DNA from: Taxillus chinensis
Taxonomy: Eukaryota > Streptophyta > Magnoliopsida > Santalales > Loranthaceae
Reading direction: 5' to 3'
DNA: 64,000 nucleotides
Assembly (NCBI GenBank): GCA_023512835.1
Contig: CM042087.1
Coordinates: 21,023,260-21,087,259 of the forward strand
Numbering within the stretch: the stretch's first letter is position 1; each line of letters begins with the position of its first letter. The notes beneath the pieces are model-generated. The model was not told the origin of the DNA. It searched no databases and worked only from the letters and a program-made list of their open reading frames with translations. Below are positions 1 to 10,289 of this stretch, piece by piece. The translations under genes were made by a program, and so were the position numbers.

Positions 1-1042
1 CGCCAATTGAAGGAAGCATTTGAGCAATGGACATCAAACTCAAACTAGGAGCTACCACAAACACCTGAAGGAGAAAGGTTGGCCAGATTATAAGACTATT
101 TCATGAATAAGAGGCAAAATCTCACCCACAGCAAAGGCCAACCATGGATGAAGGTTACATGGACAATAGACCTATTCGGGAGTATGTTAGTCCCAACGCC
201 AGGCACATACATAATCATATTGACCCACCTGAGATCACTATAGCAAACTTTGATTTCTCTACTCAATTAATCAACCTCGTGACTTAGCACAGTTTTGGCA
301 GGCTACCCACTAAAGATCCTTACACTCATCTTTCGAGATTTAATCAAATATGCCGAATGGTTAGAAAGCAAGGGTTTTCCGAAGATACAATTAAATTGGA
401 GATATTCCCATGGTCTCTACGAGACAATGCACTACGATGGTTCAACTCTTTTCCAGACCATTACTTCATTAACTGGAGGGATTGCGCACAGGAATTCTTA
501 TCACAATACTTCCCTCCAGGGAAACTATCCAAGTTAAGGACTCAAATAACTGCTTTCTCACAAGGAGTGGGAGAAAATGTCATAAAAGCATGGGAATGCT
601 TTCAAAATCTACAAAGGAGGTGCTCAAACCATGGGTTGAACAAAGGGTTCTTGTTGGAAATCTTTTTCTATGCCTTGAGCCAGGAAGACCAAAACTTCCT
701 TAATGTAGCAGCCGGACAAACTCTTATGAAGAAGAGTATTTAAGAGGCCATTACTCTTATTGAAGATAAGGCAAAGAATTTCTTTGTGGGAACAGGAAAG
801 AGGACAGTTCCCAACAAACCTGGATCTTATGAAGTAGAAGAGAGTACTCTACTTAATGCCAAATTTGACGCATTAACTCACCAAGTAGAAAAGCTTGTAG
901 CCTATAAAAGTGGCCATCTTATCTGAATCAGGATGCATATGCCTTCAGGAAGATGGAGGGCGGCACAAAGAATGGCAGGGGGTGTTGGTGATAGAAACCC
1001 CCTGGATGGTGGATTTGATGGAGTCGGTGGTGTGCTGGAAGT
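1..1042 (+). mobile_element. Fragment of an Athila-like Ty3/gypsy retrotransposon
   Basis: This left-edge fragment holds a decayed gag reading frame (144-926) and a short stretch after it with no recognisable coding. It enters from beyond the window start. On its right it is cut at 1042/1043 by the inward end of a copia LTR that begins TGTAGGTCCC on the plus strand. The five bases just before that junction (GAAGT, 1038-1042) are the candidate target-site copy; the partner copy is not found because the copia element is truncated. The lineage call rests on gag similarity to the other Athila-like elements in the window. Confidence 0.6.
144..926 (+). pseudogene. Retrotransposon gag remnant (Retrotrans_gag-type capsid domain)
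   Basis: Gag forms the virus-like particle that packages retrotransposon RNA. The chosen frame starts at ATG 144 and is broken by an in-frame TAG at 285-287 and a TAA at 741-743; it ends at TGA 924-926. The central part has the plant gypsy capsid signature: an LRDNALRWFNSFP stretch, then QEFLSQYFPPGK and AWECFQNLQRRC. These match the order of motifs in the gag frames at 15100-15753 (minus) and 45620-45989 (plus). The downstream part after 743 stays in frame for about 60 codons. No zinc knuckle or protease follows before the copia LTR. It is non-functional. Confidence 0.75.
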
Positions 1043-3072
1043 TGTAGGTCCCAAAGTGAGTCTAGAGGGGTAAATAGACTATTTTCACAGAAGCTAAGAC
1101 TGTAAGCTGGTAAATGAATATTCAAGAGATGACTCTACTATGAATATTAATTGAGAAGATGACAATATGGTATAGGAGTGATTATTGACTATCTAACAAA
1201 TTTGAGATGAGAGTTAATGTTGTGGATGGGATAGACCTCAGATATTTAGTGAATATTCCCACAGATGTCAATATGAAGAGATTGATTCCATTTGGAATGT
1301 TCTAAGATACATTTCGATTGTGGATAAACAACACAAAGAGTAAACTAGATAAGTGTTGAATCTATTTGAGCAAGATTGTATGATGAATCATTCAAGGATC
1401 GATGTTCTTGTTCTTTGATCAACACGGTGCACATCACTTGGATGAATTTTCTCTCAGAGTATCTTTCTCTAGCATTGGAACACTCGAGTTAATTCTCAAA
1501 AGTTATTTCTTTAATGCCTGTCAGAATGCTATATTTTGTGTTCTATGTGTTCCATGTCTTTTGAGAGAGAGGATGACTCATCTTTTTCGTTAAGTGTGTG
1601 AGAGATATATTTTAAGGTTTAAGTGCATGTGCGTCATGTTGTCCATCCCGGACAGTCTGACTTCCTGCCACTTAAAATGCAGAAGTATAGGGGATGGGTT
1701 GATATGCTCTGATTCTACAGTTCTGTTGCCCATGTTGCAAAGTTACATGGCCATACAAGTATAGTCGATCTTGGATGTTTATTTGTTGATGGTGGTTAAC
1801 GATCATTAATGTGATATTAAATGAGCTCAATGCTCAGGATGGCGCGAGCTTACGGTACAAACCCTTAACTGATGATTTCGCTAAGTAGAAATGCTTAGGG
1901 TTGTGAGTTAGCCTCGAAGGTATGTGCCTCGAAGGTCTAGTGACTCGAAGATTTACCTCAAAGATCTGGGTCAAGTCTAATTTTAGTGTACAATGATACT
2001 TCAGGCTTCGACAGTGTTATCTCCTGCGAGTCTTTGACTCGATTTTCTTTGAGTCTTCGTGGGTAGTAGTTTGTAGATGATGACAAGCTCACTTTATAAA
2101 ATGATCTTCAACTCTGCGAGTCTGCGATGCTTAGAGCGGTTTCTCGTAAGAGTGTACCGACACACTACTATCTACGAGTCTTCGACTCTATATCTTCGAG
2201 TCTTCATGGATGGCAAATTATAGGTTGGCTTAAGTCTAATGATTCACTGTGTTAAGTGAGTCTTCAACTCTTCGAGTCTCCGACCCTTCATCGCCACTCT
2301 TCAAGTGCCTCTTATACGAGCATACATAGTCTGTGTCTATTGTCTTATCTCGCAAGTCTTCGACTCTTTTTCTTCGAGTCGTTCGGTTTGCTTCGAGAGG
2401 GCTAAGACGTTCTTCGACCTTCTGTTCCTTTGGTCTGTGAACGTGTCTGGGTCTTCGACCCTTGTGAGTCTCGGTTTCTCAATGTCTCCCGCTTAGCTTG
2501 TTGTCGGTTTGTACTTGCAAACTAAGTCTCCATTTCTCCGAGTTTACGACTCTATGGCTTCGACTCTTCAACTACGACTCGCCTTTACGGTCTACGGGTT
2601 GGTCTTATTTATGGGTTGATGATTCCTTTTGATTAATCGTCTACGACTCTTTGAGTCTCAATTATAATTCGTTTTGTCGGTCTATGTAGTTGTGAGACCT
2701 AGGCTCTTCGACCTTCGACCTTCGAGTCTGCGAGTCTCCACACGTTTCGTAGTTGATAGATTCTGCTTGTGGCTTCAACTCTTTGACCTTACAAGTCTAC
2801 TTGTCAATTTATGTTCTTTCAATTCTCATTAGGGCATCTCTGGGGACTCTTTAGTTATGATTTTTCGGGTCTTCAAGTCAGTTATAGTTTTGTCACGTTT
2901 TAGTTATAATTCTTCGACTCTGTGAGTCTACAAGTCTTTTGTCATTCAGGGTAGCGGTAGTTTTAATCTTCATTGGACTTCGACTCTACGACCCTAATAC
3001 CTCCAGGATCTTTGAGTCTCCAGGACTTTGAAACATTATTTGCAGCTTCATAAGATCCTATGATTTCTAGCA
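1043..3072 (-). repeat. 3' LTR of a minus-strand SIRE/Maximus-like copia element (S2)
   Basis: On the minus strand the repeat starts TGCTAGAAAT next to 3072 and ends GGGACCTACA at 1043, so it has TG...CA ends and is about 2.03 kb long. It matches, in reverse, the plus-strand LTR split over 4463-18417: both have the terminal CTCTAGACTCACTTTGGGAC block, the CCCTAAGCAT...CTTAGCGA block and the GACTC/CTTCG-rich array. A purine-rich tract lies just outside the 5' end (3073-3085, minus), so this is the 3' LTR and the element body extended rightwards. The region 1990-3010 is a degenerate array of GAGTC/CTTCGAC-type motifs. It holds no coding. Confidence 0.8.
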
Positions 3073-3346
3073 ATCTCCCCCTATTTGATGTAAGGCGACA
3101 ACGGTTGTAAAATATGAAGTCCGGGACTCTAGGTGTGTCCAGTATGCTTTGGGCGGTTTCAATAAACATAAAGTTCTTTGCATTTGAAAAATTAGTGGGG
3201 ATTAAATTCAGAAAATTAAATGTTACCCCTCCCTAGTAGTCATACATCTGTCCCGCCTTCCCTCGAAAAGATGCTCCACCTTCGACGTTGCTCCCCCCCG
3301 ACACCTGAGATTACTCCCCGTTTATGAGGTGAGGAACAAGCACTAG
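3073..3346 (-). mobile_element. Truncated 3' internal end of copia element S2 with polypurine tract
   Basis: Read on the minus strand this piece matches the 3' untranslated end of the plus-strand copia element S (about 29200-29478). Both have a GTGCTTGTTCCTCACC block followed by a G-run and end in a polypurine tract (AAATAGGGGGAGAT, minus strand, about 3073-3088) directly before the LTR. All upstream genes of S2 are missing because another LTR-like sequence begins near 3347. Confidence 0.7.
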
Positions 3347-4462
3347 AACTATCATGCCGCCAACTCCAGGAGACCCGAAATCGGGCACATGACTACCCCA
3401 TACCCGCACCCAAGGGCAAGGGGTTGGTGAATAGACGACAAAAAGGACCCACAGCGGGTGTTGCCCGATTGCACCTATACAATCATGCAATAAGGGTATT
3501 CATGTACTCCCAAAAGCATGCAACCGAATGAAAATATCGTCATATAATAGCATACATATCATAAGATATAGTACAACAACCACGGACCTGTCCAAAAAGA
3601 AGGTATAGATAATACAAAATGAGCGAGAATGGACATAGTCCCATACATTAAAAAGGGTCTCGTCTGCTCGATCCGTTCGACAAGAAACCCCAAGGATGCC
3701 TCCTACCTGAACCTTAAATTCAAGACAACAATGTAGGGTGAGCATAAAGACTTAGTAGGTGACCTACAATACACTACTTGTGTATACATGTGCTAATGAA
3801 TGTATAATTATACAATAATGCACACGGTTTCCTACCAATGAAAGCTTAAACACACGCACAATAACATTCACACAACCTATTACTATGCAGTACAATCAAA
3901 GCATAGACCCACAAGGTTCACACAATCAAGTCACACAGACTTTACAACACACAATCAAGTCATACAAACTTTACAACTCAGCTAATTACCACAGGGCAAG
4001 GCTCTTCGGCTTGCTCACCACGGTGGGACCATAACATAAAAGCATCCACCCATGGGACCATCCGCTATGAACCAGCCATATAGGGGACCTCAGCTACTAG
4101 CCAGCCCCGCATGGGACCTCGGTTGACCAGCTAATCAAATCAATAAAAGCCTATAATCAAGGCCTCCGACAGCCATGAGGTTCTAGACCCCCAACCATAT
4201 TCAAACCACATATTATTTTATACACGAAATCTGAGTTGGAAGATAATAGAAATAGCTCAAAAGGACCAGCCCCGAAAGGCTTTCTAGATACCCTGCCTCG
4301 AAGCTCGAAGCCCGGTCTCGAAGATCCCGACCCAAAGCACCGATCGGAAGCGCTGGCTTGAAGATCCGTAGAACTCTATCTTGAAGCTCTCTAGAACACA
4401 GCCCCGAAAGATTCGTAGAATTGTTGCCTCAAAGATCTCTTGGAACACTACCTCGGAGATCC
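3347..4462 (-). repeat. Chromovirus-type LTR fragment
   Basis: The left end (CATGCCGCCAACTCC, then CGCACCCAAGGGCAAGGGG) parallels the left end of the LTR at 49135 (GTCACGCCCC..., then CGCACCCGAAAGGTCAAGGGG). That is the reverse complement of the GGGGCGTGACA end of the chromovirus LTRs in this window. No matching opposite end is present: the copia LTR of S starts at 4463. I read it as the 3' part of a minus-strand LTR that S interrupted. From 4260 it is rich in TCGAAG-type repeats. I see no coding region. Confidence 0.5.
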
Positions 4463-5490
4463 TATTGGAAATACAGGATTTGATGAAGCTGCCAAAATAC
4501 GGTCTAAGTCCTGGAGACTCGAAGATCCGAAGGTCGTAGGGTCGAAGAGTCGAAGTTCGTAGATATAGACCTGTCACCTGGACATATTGGTGAGAGGCTC
4601 GTAGACTTGTAGGGTCTAGAGACTCGAAGTAAAAATATGACGAGAACATGTTGCGACTCGTAGATCCAGGGTCGTAGGTCATAGAGTCAAAGTGCGAAAA
4701 AGATAGAGTTATTGCAAGCGTAAATAAATTCAGAGACTCGTAGAGTCAAAGAATTCTAAAGAATAGTAACCAACTTTAAATGACTCGAAGACTCGAACCT
4801 CGTAGAATTGCAGAGTCCCTAAGAGTGCCTAAGTTAATTAATAGAACGGAAAGTAGACTCGTAGACTCTAGGGTCATAGAGTAGAACCTTAGAACACTAT
4901 TAAGAAAATAGGACTCGCGAGACTCGTAAGTAGAAGATCGAAGAGTCGAAGCCAAAAAAGACCGACCAACTAAAATGAAACCGTAACTCGAGAGTCGTAG
5001 AGTCGTAGACTCAAGGGATACAAGTAATTTAAGGAACTTGTCAGACACATCACAGACTCGTAGATCGTGAAGGCAGAAAGTAATAATTGAAGGCTCATAG
5101 CTGTAGAGTTGAAGACTCGTAGAATACAGAAACTCAGTACATGAGCAAATGCAAAGTCTAAGACTCGTAGAGTCAAAGGTTTTCAAGTTCGAAGAATCGT
5201 AGAGTCGAAGAGCCTCTTAGTCAAGTAAAATAAGCTGAGAAACCCGAAGGTCGTAGACCCGCAGAGGTAGGGTCGTAGACTCACAAGCTGTAACAACGGG
5301 TAGATTAGGCGCACTTCGAAGAAGTCACTCTAAGATCCATTAGTATAGTCGAGACTTGTAGAGTCGTAGACTCGCAGAGTCGCAGACTTACAGTTAATAG
5401 AGTGACACAACAGATTTAATCTAACTCGAACTCTAGCCTCGGAGACTCGAAGATATGTGAGTCGTAGACTCGTAGATATCAACACTATAA
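4463..5490 (+). repeat. S 5' LTR, segment 1, with degenerate GACTCGTAG/GAGTCGAAG array
   Basis: It begins TATTGGAAATACAGG, equivalent to the TGTTGGAAATATAAG start of the 3' LTR at 29479, and aligns with that LTR for about 310 bases. From about 4520 to 5480 the sequence is an irregular array of short motifs such as GACTCGTAG, GAGTCGAAG and GGTCGTAG. The array is interrupted by the DNA transposon at 5491. Confidence 0.8.
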
Positions 5491-6501
5491 GGGCCAGTTT
5501 GGCATTGTGGTTAGGAGGCTACTTCTGCTTATTTTATAAGCAGAAGCAGCAAAAGGTGTTTGGTAAACTTAAAAAAAAGTGATTATAAAATAAGTTTCTG
5601 TTTTTTTCCCAAAAACAGAAGCAATTTAAAGGTTGCTTCTATAAGTTGCTTTTTCGAGAAGCGGTTTGAAAATTTTAAAATACCAATTTAGTCCTTGCAT
5701 CTATACGACAGTCCAACCTTGCAAACACCAAAGCCCAAAATGTACACCAGGGGCGACCAGATCTGGCGACACAACCGTGGATTGCGGTCCCGCCAGATCG
5801 GGACGCCGCACGACCGAGAGGCGTCACACGAGCAAAGAGCGCGGGAGGGACGGTGCCCGAGCAGCTAGAAGCATGCACGAAGTCACCTCCCTCACGGGCG
5901 AGGCACATCGTTGCGAAAGTCGGGGAATCGAAGGCCGGTGGACGGGGGATCGCCCAGGTGGAAGGAAATCGCCAAAGAAGGGGGGGGAATCGTCCTTGCC
6001 GCCGGCGTAGCCCTCACCGCCACCGTCACTAAGGCCGCTCGGTCTCACCGTCACCAATCTGAGAGCCGAGTCTCTGCTCATTCTTTTTCCCTTAATTGTT
6101 CCTTTTTTTTAAAAAAAACGTTATATATAATATATATTCATAATTAATTTTGGCATAACAGGATGGGATTGAGGGCGCCTAAATGGAAGGGGTCGGGGAG
6201 GAGCAAGGATGGGGGGAGGGCAGCGTGATGGAAGGGGGGTGGGGGGAGGGTGATGGGATAAAAGAGACATTTTTTTAATGTTTTTAAAATTAAAATATAT
6301 TAAGGATATTTTTGTCTTTTAATTCATCACAACACTTTTTTTTAAGAATTTACCAAACACTTATCACCGCTTTTGAAATTTAAAGCACTTTTAAAATTAT
6401 ATTTTACCAAACACTCACCTGCTTATTTTAACGCGAGTTTATTTTAAAAGCACAAACTAAAAGCGCCTTCTTCTAAAAGCACAACATTACCAAACTAAGC
6501 C
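5491..6501. mobile_element. Non-autonomous PIF/Harbinger-like DNA transposon
   Basis: The ends are imperfect terminal inverted repeats, GGGCCAGTTTGG at the left and CCAAACTAAGCC at the right. They are flanked by an exact 3-bp duplication TAA (5488-5490 and 6502-6504), which fits the TWA target preference of PIF/Harbinger elements. Subterminal parts are A/T-rich with CTTATTTTA and AGAAGC motifs on both sides. The S2 LTR lacks this block at the matching place, which confirms an insertion of about 1 kb. There is no transposase. The centre (about 5690-6060) is strikingly GC-rich; its open frames are short and I recognise nothing in them. Confidence 0.75.
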
Positions 6502-6504
6502 TAA

Positions 6505-6871
6505 AGCCTGAAGTAAACTTCCGCAACCTCAACAGGCTCTAACTGAAACCTTCGAGTCATCAAACCTACGAGGCACCCACCTTCAAGGCATACTTAAAAC
6601 CCTAAGCATATTCACTTAGCGATATCTTCAGCTAGGGTTTGTACAGTAAGCTTGCGCCGTCTCGAGCAATTGGAGTGCAGTTAATGCCGCATTAATTGCA
6701 ATCAACCACTTTCCATGGATGAACGGCCAAGATTGACTACGCAAGTATGGGCATGCAATTGCGTAGCATGGGCAACAGATCTGCAAATCAGAGCAGATCA
6801 ACCCATCCCCTGATGTCCCGCATATCTAGTGGCAGGAAGTCGGTTTGTCGGACGGACAACTAGGCGCACAA
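6505..6871 (+). repeat. S 5' LTR, segment 2
   Basis: This is the continuation of the copia LTR between the DNA transposon and the Athila-1 insertion. It matches the reverse complement of roughly 1650-1970 in S2 through the blocks CCCTAAGCAT, TTAGCGA, AGGGTTTGTAC and GGCAGGAAGTC. It ends with CACAA (6867-6871), the left target-site copy of Athila-1. Confidence 0.8.
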
Positions 6872-7044
6872 TGACCTGAAAAATTTGTGTCTATAGGTTT
6901 CACAGCAAGTGCACTGGTCAAGTAATAAAATGGAGTATTAAGACTCCGGTTGTCGAACCCACAGGGAGGTAGCTAATGCTGTTAAGCAGCAAGCACTAAG
7001 CTAACAAGTTGAATTTATGTCTGGATGATTAATTTTTGAGTTTT
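6872..7044 (-). repeat. Remnant of the Athila-1 3' LTR
   Basis: It aligns closely with 16147-16318, the matching part of the complete LTR, starting with TGAC(C/T)TGAAAAA. The shared blocks CAGCAAGTGCACTGGTCAAG and CCACAGGGAGGTAGCT are almost identical. Similarity stops abruptly at about 7044, where a Ulp1-like coding region in the opposite orientation begins. Confidence 0.8.
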
Positions 7045-7052
7045 GCAGAACC

Positions 7053-7606
7053 ATGCGGCATGTAGTGGAGGCAGAGCCTAATGACTACCCTCTGGCACAA
7101 TACACTTCCATTATGCTGTGTGAATTGTATGAGCAACCTCTGGCGGAGCATGTTCTTCGTCAACAAATAAATGGAGGTGCAGAAGGTCATCGCTCTTGGC
7201 ATCAAGTGGAAAAGGTCCTCATCCCTATCTTAGTAGACCGCCATTTTATGCTTCTTCAGCTGGATCTAAGTGTGGGACATGTGGTATTGTATGATCCTTG
7301 CCAAGCACATGGATTTGCTACACGAAAGAAGAAGATAGTCCATGGTGTCTTGAAAAAAATCAAAGACGCACTCAAGAAAAAAGGGTTGTTGACATCCAAG
7401 TTCCCTCTCGTGCACTTCAATGAAATGGAGCTTCCCCAATAGCCTGACTAGTTCAGCTGTGGGATTTTTGTATGTTATTATTCGCTAGCTCGTTGCAACA
7501 TAAGGATACCTGGGCACTTAGAGGGGAAACATTTGCTGAATTTGTAGCGCGCCTTAGGCGTATGGTGGCCCATGTTATCTACTTTTACATCTTACCCACT
7601 CAAAGG
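7053..7606 (+). pseudogene. Ulp1/C48-like cysteine protease remnant
   Basis: C48 (Ulp1/SENP) peptidases cleave SUMO or related ubiquitin-like proteins. The frame from ATG 7053 runs to a TAG at 7440, continues past a second TAG at 7449, and follows a +1 shift near 7505 into DTWALRGETFAEFVARL. The visible family signature is VEKVLIPILVDRHFMLLQLD (catalytic-His region, H followed by F instead of the usual W), VVLYDP (catalytic Asp), a Q just before the first stop, and FSCGIFVCYY (catalytic Cys-Gly). Spacing fits the C-terminal half of the domain; the N-terminal part is missing. A polypurine-like tract and a long LTR follow on the same strand, so it looks like the 3' coding end of a retrotransposon. 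Which element carried it is uncertain. Confidence 0.6.
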
Positions 7607-10289
7607 TAAGTGTCTTCCTTTCCCTTATCCCATGCTCGAGGACATAGCAATTTCTTAAATGTGGTGTGGGGGTGGGGTGGCTTGCGCCATTTACTTGTCC
7701 TTGTTGGACCCCATTTTGTTCGGGTTGGACATACTAACCCCATTTTGATATACCTTTCGCCCATGCCATATACCTTGTTGAACAGGTCCACAATGATCCC
7801 ATACTTCCAAGGAATGGTCTACCCCAATCTGCATGAGATGAACACAATTGACGTGGACGGGGGAGTCCAAAATTAATGACTTCTGCTACAAGTCCTTGAA
7901 GCGCCCCAAGACCAACACCAGGTGATGGAGGAGGAAAATTGGAGACCAATGCACTTGACCGAGCTCCAATCGGACTTAAAATGAAGAAGTTATGGCCAAA
8001 ACAACTTTCGTTGGAAAAGTCAAAACGTGCCAAAAAGACGGTCAATGCCCCTGGTCAAAGGGCCCGAAAATGTGACCATGTGAGATTCTCAAAAATGACT
8101 ATTTAGGTGAATACAGGGGCTTCCCAAACAACCTCCCAAAGTTTGTCCGTTTTTGCATTTTAGGTGAAGGGTAAGAAGGTAATTAAAAGTTAAAAAAAAA
8201 AAACGGGGTTGACCGTTGACCGTTGACCTGCCGACACTTCGACCCAATGACCCCGAAGCTCGAAGCCCCAAAGCCTCGAAGCCTCGAAGCCTCGAAGCCC
8301 CATTGACCTGCTTATTTTCGACCTTCGACCCTTCGACCCTCAAAGCCTCACCGCCGACACTTCGACCCGCGACTTATGACGCCGACTTGCGACGCCGACC
8401 CGCCAGGACCCGTACGCCTTCCATCGTTGATCGAAGCTTCGACCCTTGCCGATGCTCCGACCTGCCGACACTTCGAACCTCTAACCCCTTTTTGCCTTCA
8501 CTGATTTTTCTCGCTGGCTTCACGAGACCCATCTTCTGCGCTGGCCATCAGACAAGGAATCATTTCTCAACAACCCTGTCAGTCACATGTGCTGCTAAAA
8601 TACAAATTCAAAAGGCAATCACGAGCTCCCCTTTTTCCGCATAAGCTGTCCACCTGACCAAGCACTGATCTGCAAATAATAATGCACCCGACAAAACAAT
8701 TATTGCAGCAATTAATGAGTCCATCCAAAAAATTCTACCAGCCTTTAAATCCAGGCTCCTGTCCATGCGAGAGGGAGAGACACAGAGAGACCCCTTATCG
8801 TTGAAAAGCTGCTACCATTCACGTCCTTCCTTCATCCAGTGCGGACAGAGAGAGAAAAGGAAAAAAACAGAGAGTTGAAAAAAAGAGAGAAACTCAAAAA
8901 CCAGAAAAAAGAGATCACTCTTCCACGCCTCCCTGACTGCCATCCTCTCAGATTAAACGCCCAGTCTTCTGCAATCAACATCACTCCTTCATCCTCTTTC
9001 CCTCCTGTCTCACTCTAGCTCCCTTTTTTTTTCTCAGCAAGAAAAAACACAAAAACAGCCCCAACTTCAGCCCTTTTTTCTGCGTGTTTAGCAAGCAAAA
9101 AACATAACAGACACCAATCCTATTCCAATCCCCTATTTCTCACACCTACCCTCCTTATTTCCAGTCATCAAAAATCTCAAACCCAGAAAATACACCACTC
9201 CACTCTTCAAATACCAAGAAATCCCCCCTCACAAACCTCACCTGTCAGATTTTGTTGGTTCTAAGCAAGTGATTATTAGTACCGATAGGAGTTCGAACGG
9301 AAGATTGGTGTTGCAAGCTTCAAAGTCGGTTCAGCCCTTATCTTTTCATTACTTTTTTTAGCTTATTTGTATTAATGTTTGATGTAATTCTTAATAGTTC
9401 CTTGTATTTCTTTTCCTTTTACTTGTTACATTGTATTTTGTTTTCTTTCTTGTATTTCCTTTTACTTTGTATGTTGTAATAGGTTGTAATAGGTAAAGTA
9501 TAGCAAGCAAAAAATCAAAAAACAAAAAAACAAAAAAAGAGGGAGCAAAGGGAGGCATGAAGAAAAATAAAAGAAAGAAAAAGTGGGTAATTTTGATTTA
9601 CGAATGTCACAATCACACACACCACCTTATATGTTATTGTGTTAATTTCATAGTTTTATCCTTGCAAAAAAAAACAAACAAAAACAAAAAAAACAAAAAC
9701 AAAAGAAAAAAAATGTTTTCAAAACCACAAAAAAAATGTATTTCAAGTCAAAAAAAAAGAAAAAGAAAGAGAAAAGCATCTTAAAAAAAAAACAAACAAA
9801 ACAAAACAAAACAACAACATTTTTTAGCACTTCAAATTCCAAAAGTAAAACAAAAAAAAAGAGGCCAAAACCAACCCCTAGGATCTCATTCTCCACTTCA
9901 CACAAAAACCCAAATCTTTTAGGATTCCCTTTAGAAATTTAGGGTAAATCAATTTTAACCATAACTTTGACAAATAACTTAGTCAAATAAAAATCATAGA
10001 CTTTTAGAAAATTTAACTATACCATAGCAAGACAAATAAAAGAAAAACCTCCTCCTCCTCAATTAGATACCGAAAGGGCGCTGTAGGGGTGCTAATCCTT
10101 CCCTACTCGTAACCAACTCCCGAACCCATCTCTTATAACGCAGACCACACACTTGAAACTTCTCAAAGTAGAGGGTATCCAATTGTACCCCAAAAACAGT
10201 TGGTGGCGACTCTAAAATTTCTCACCATTGGTTTAGTTTGAGCTCACCCCAAAACGGGCCCGGACGAAAACCAGTGATGACAGTCCTTA
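7607..10289 (+). mobile_element. PPT + long LTR + PBS of a Tat-like gypsy element (partial)
   Basis: After GCTCGAGGACATAGC (about 7633) comes TTAAATGTGG and a G-rich tract (7660-7680), the usual layout of a gypsy 3' end, so the LTR probably starts near 7662. The LTR has a TCGAAG/TTCGACC array (8215-8480), a TTTAAATCC box near 8749, and a C-rich leader. It has a very A-rich stretch (9480-9890). It ends in AAAACA at 10198, followed by TGGTGGCGACTCT (10201-10213), which resembles the TGGCGACTC primer site of Tat/Ogre elements. The order internal 3' end, LTR, PBS means this is one LTR with both flanks, not a whole element. LTR limits are approximate. Confidence 0.5.

Noticed and set aside
4284..5186. 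Ser/Leu-rich minus-strand frames (STSLRLYS-type)
   Set aside because: They come from the GACTCGTAG array of the copia LTR.
4520..5480. Heat-shock elements in the TCGAAG arrays, as in heat-activated copia elements
   Set aside because: GAA and TTC blocks are present but not at the regular 5-bp spacing needed for a convincing element.
5666..6147. Small Arg/Gly-rich proteins inside the DNA transposon
   Set aside because: Overlapping frames on both strands caused by high GC content; no recognisable domain or codon signal.
9557..9942. Lys-rich and Phe-rich frames on both strands
   Set aside because: They are translations of A-rich low-complexity DNA in an LTR.
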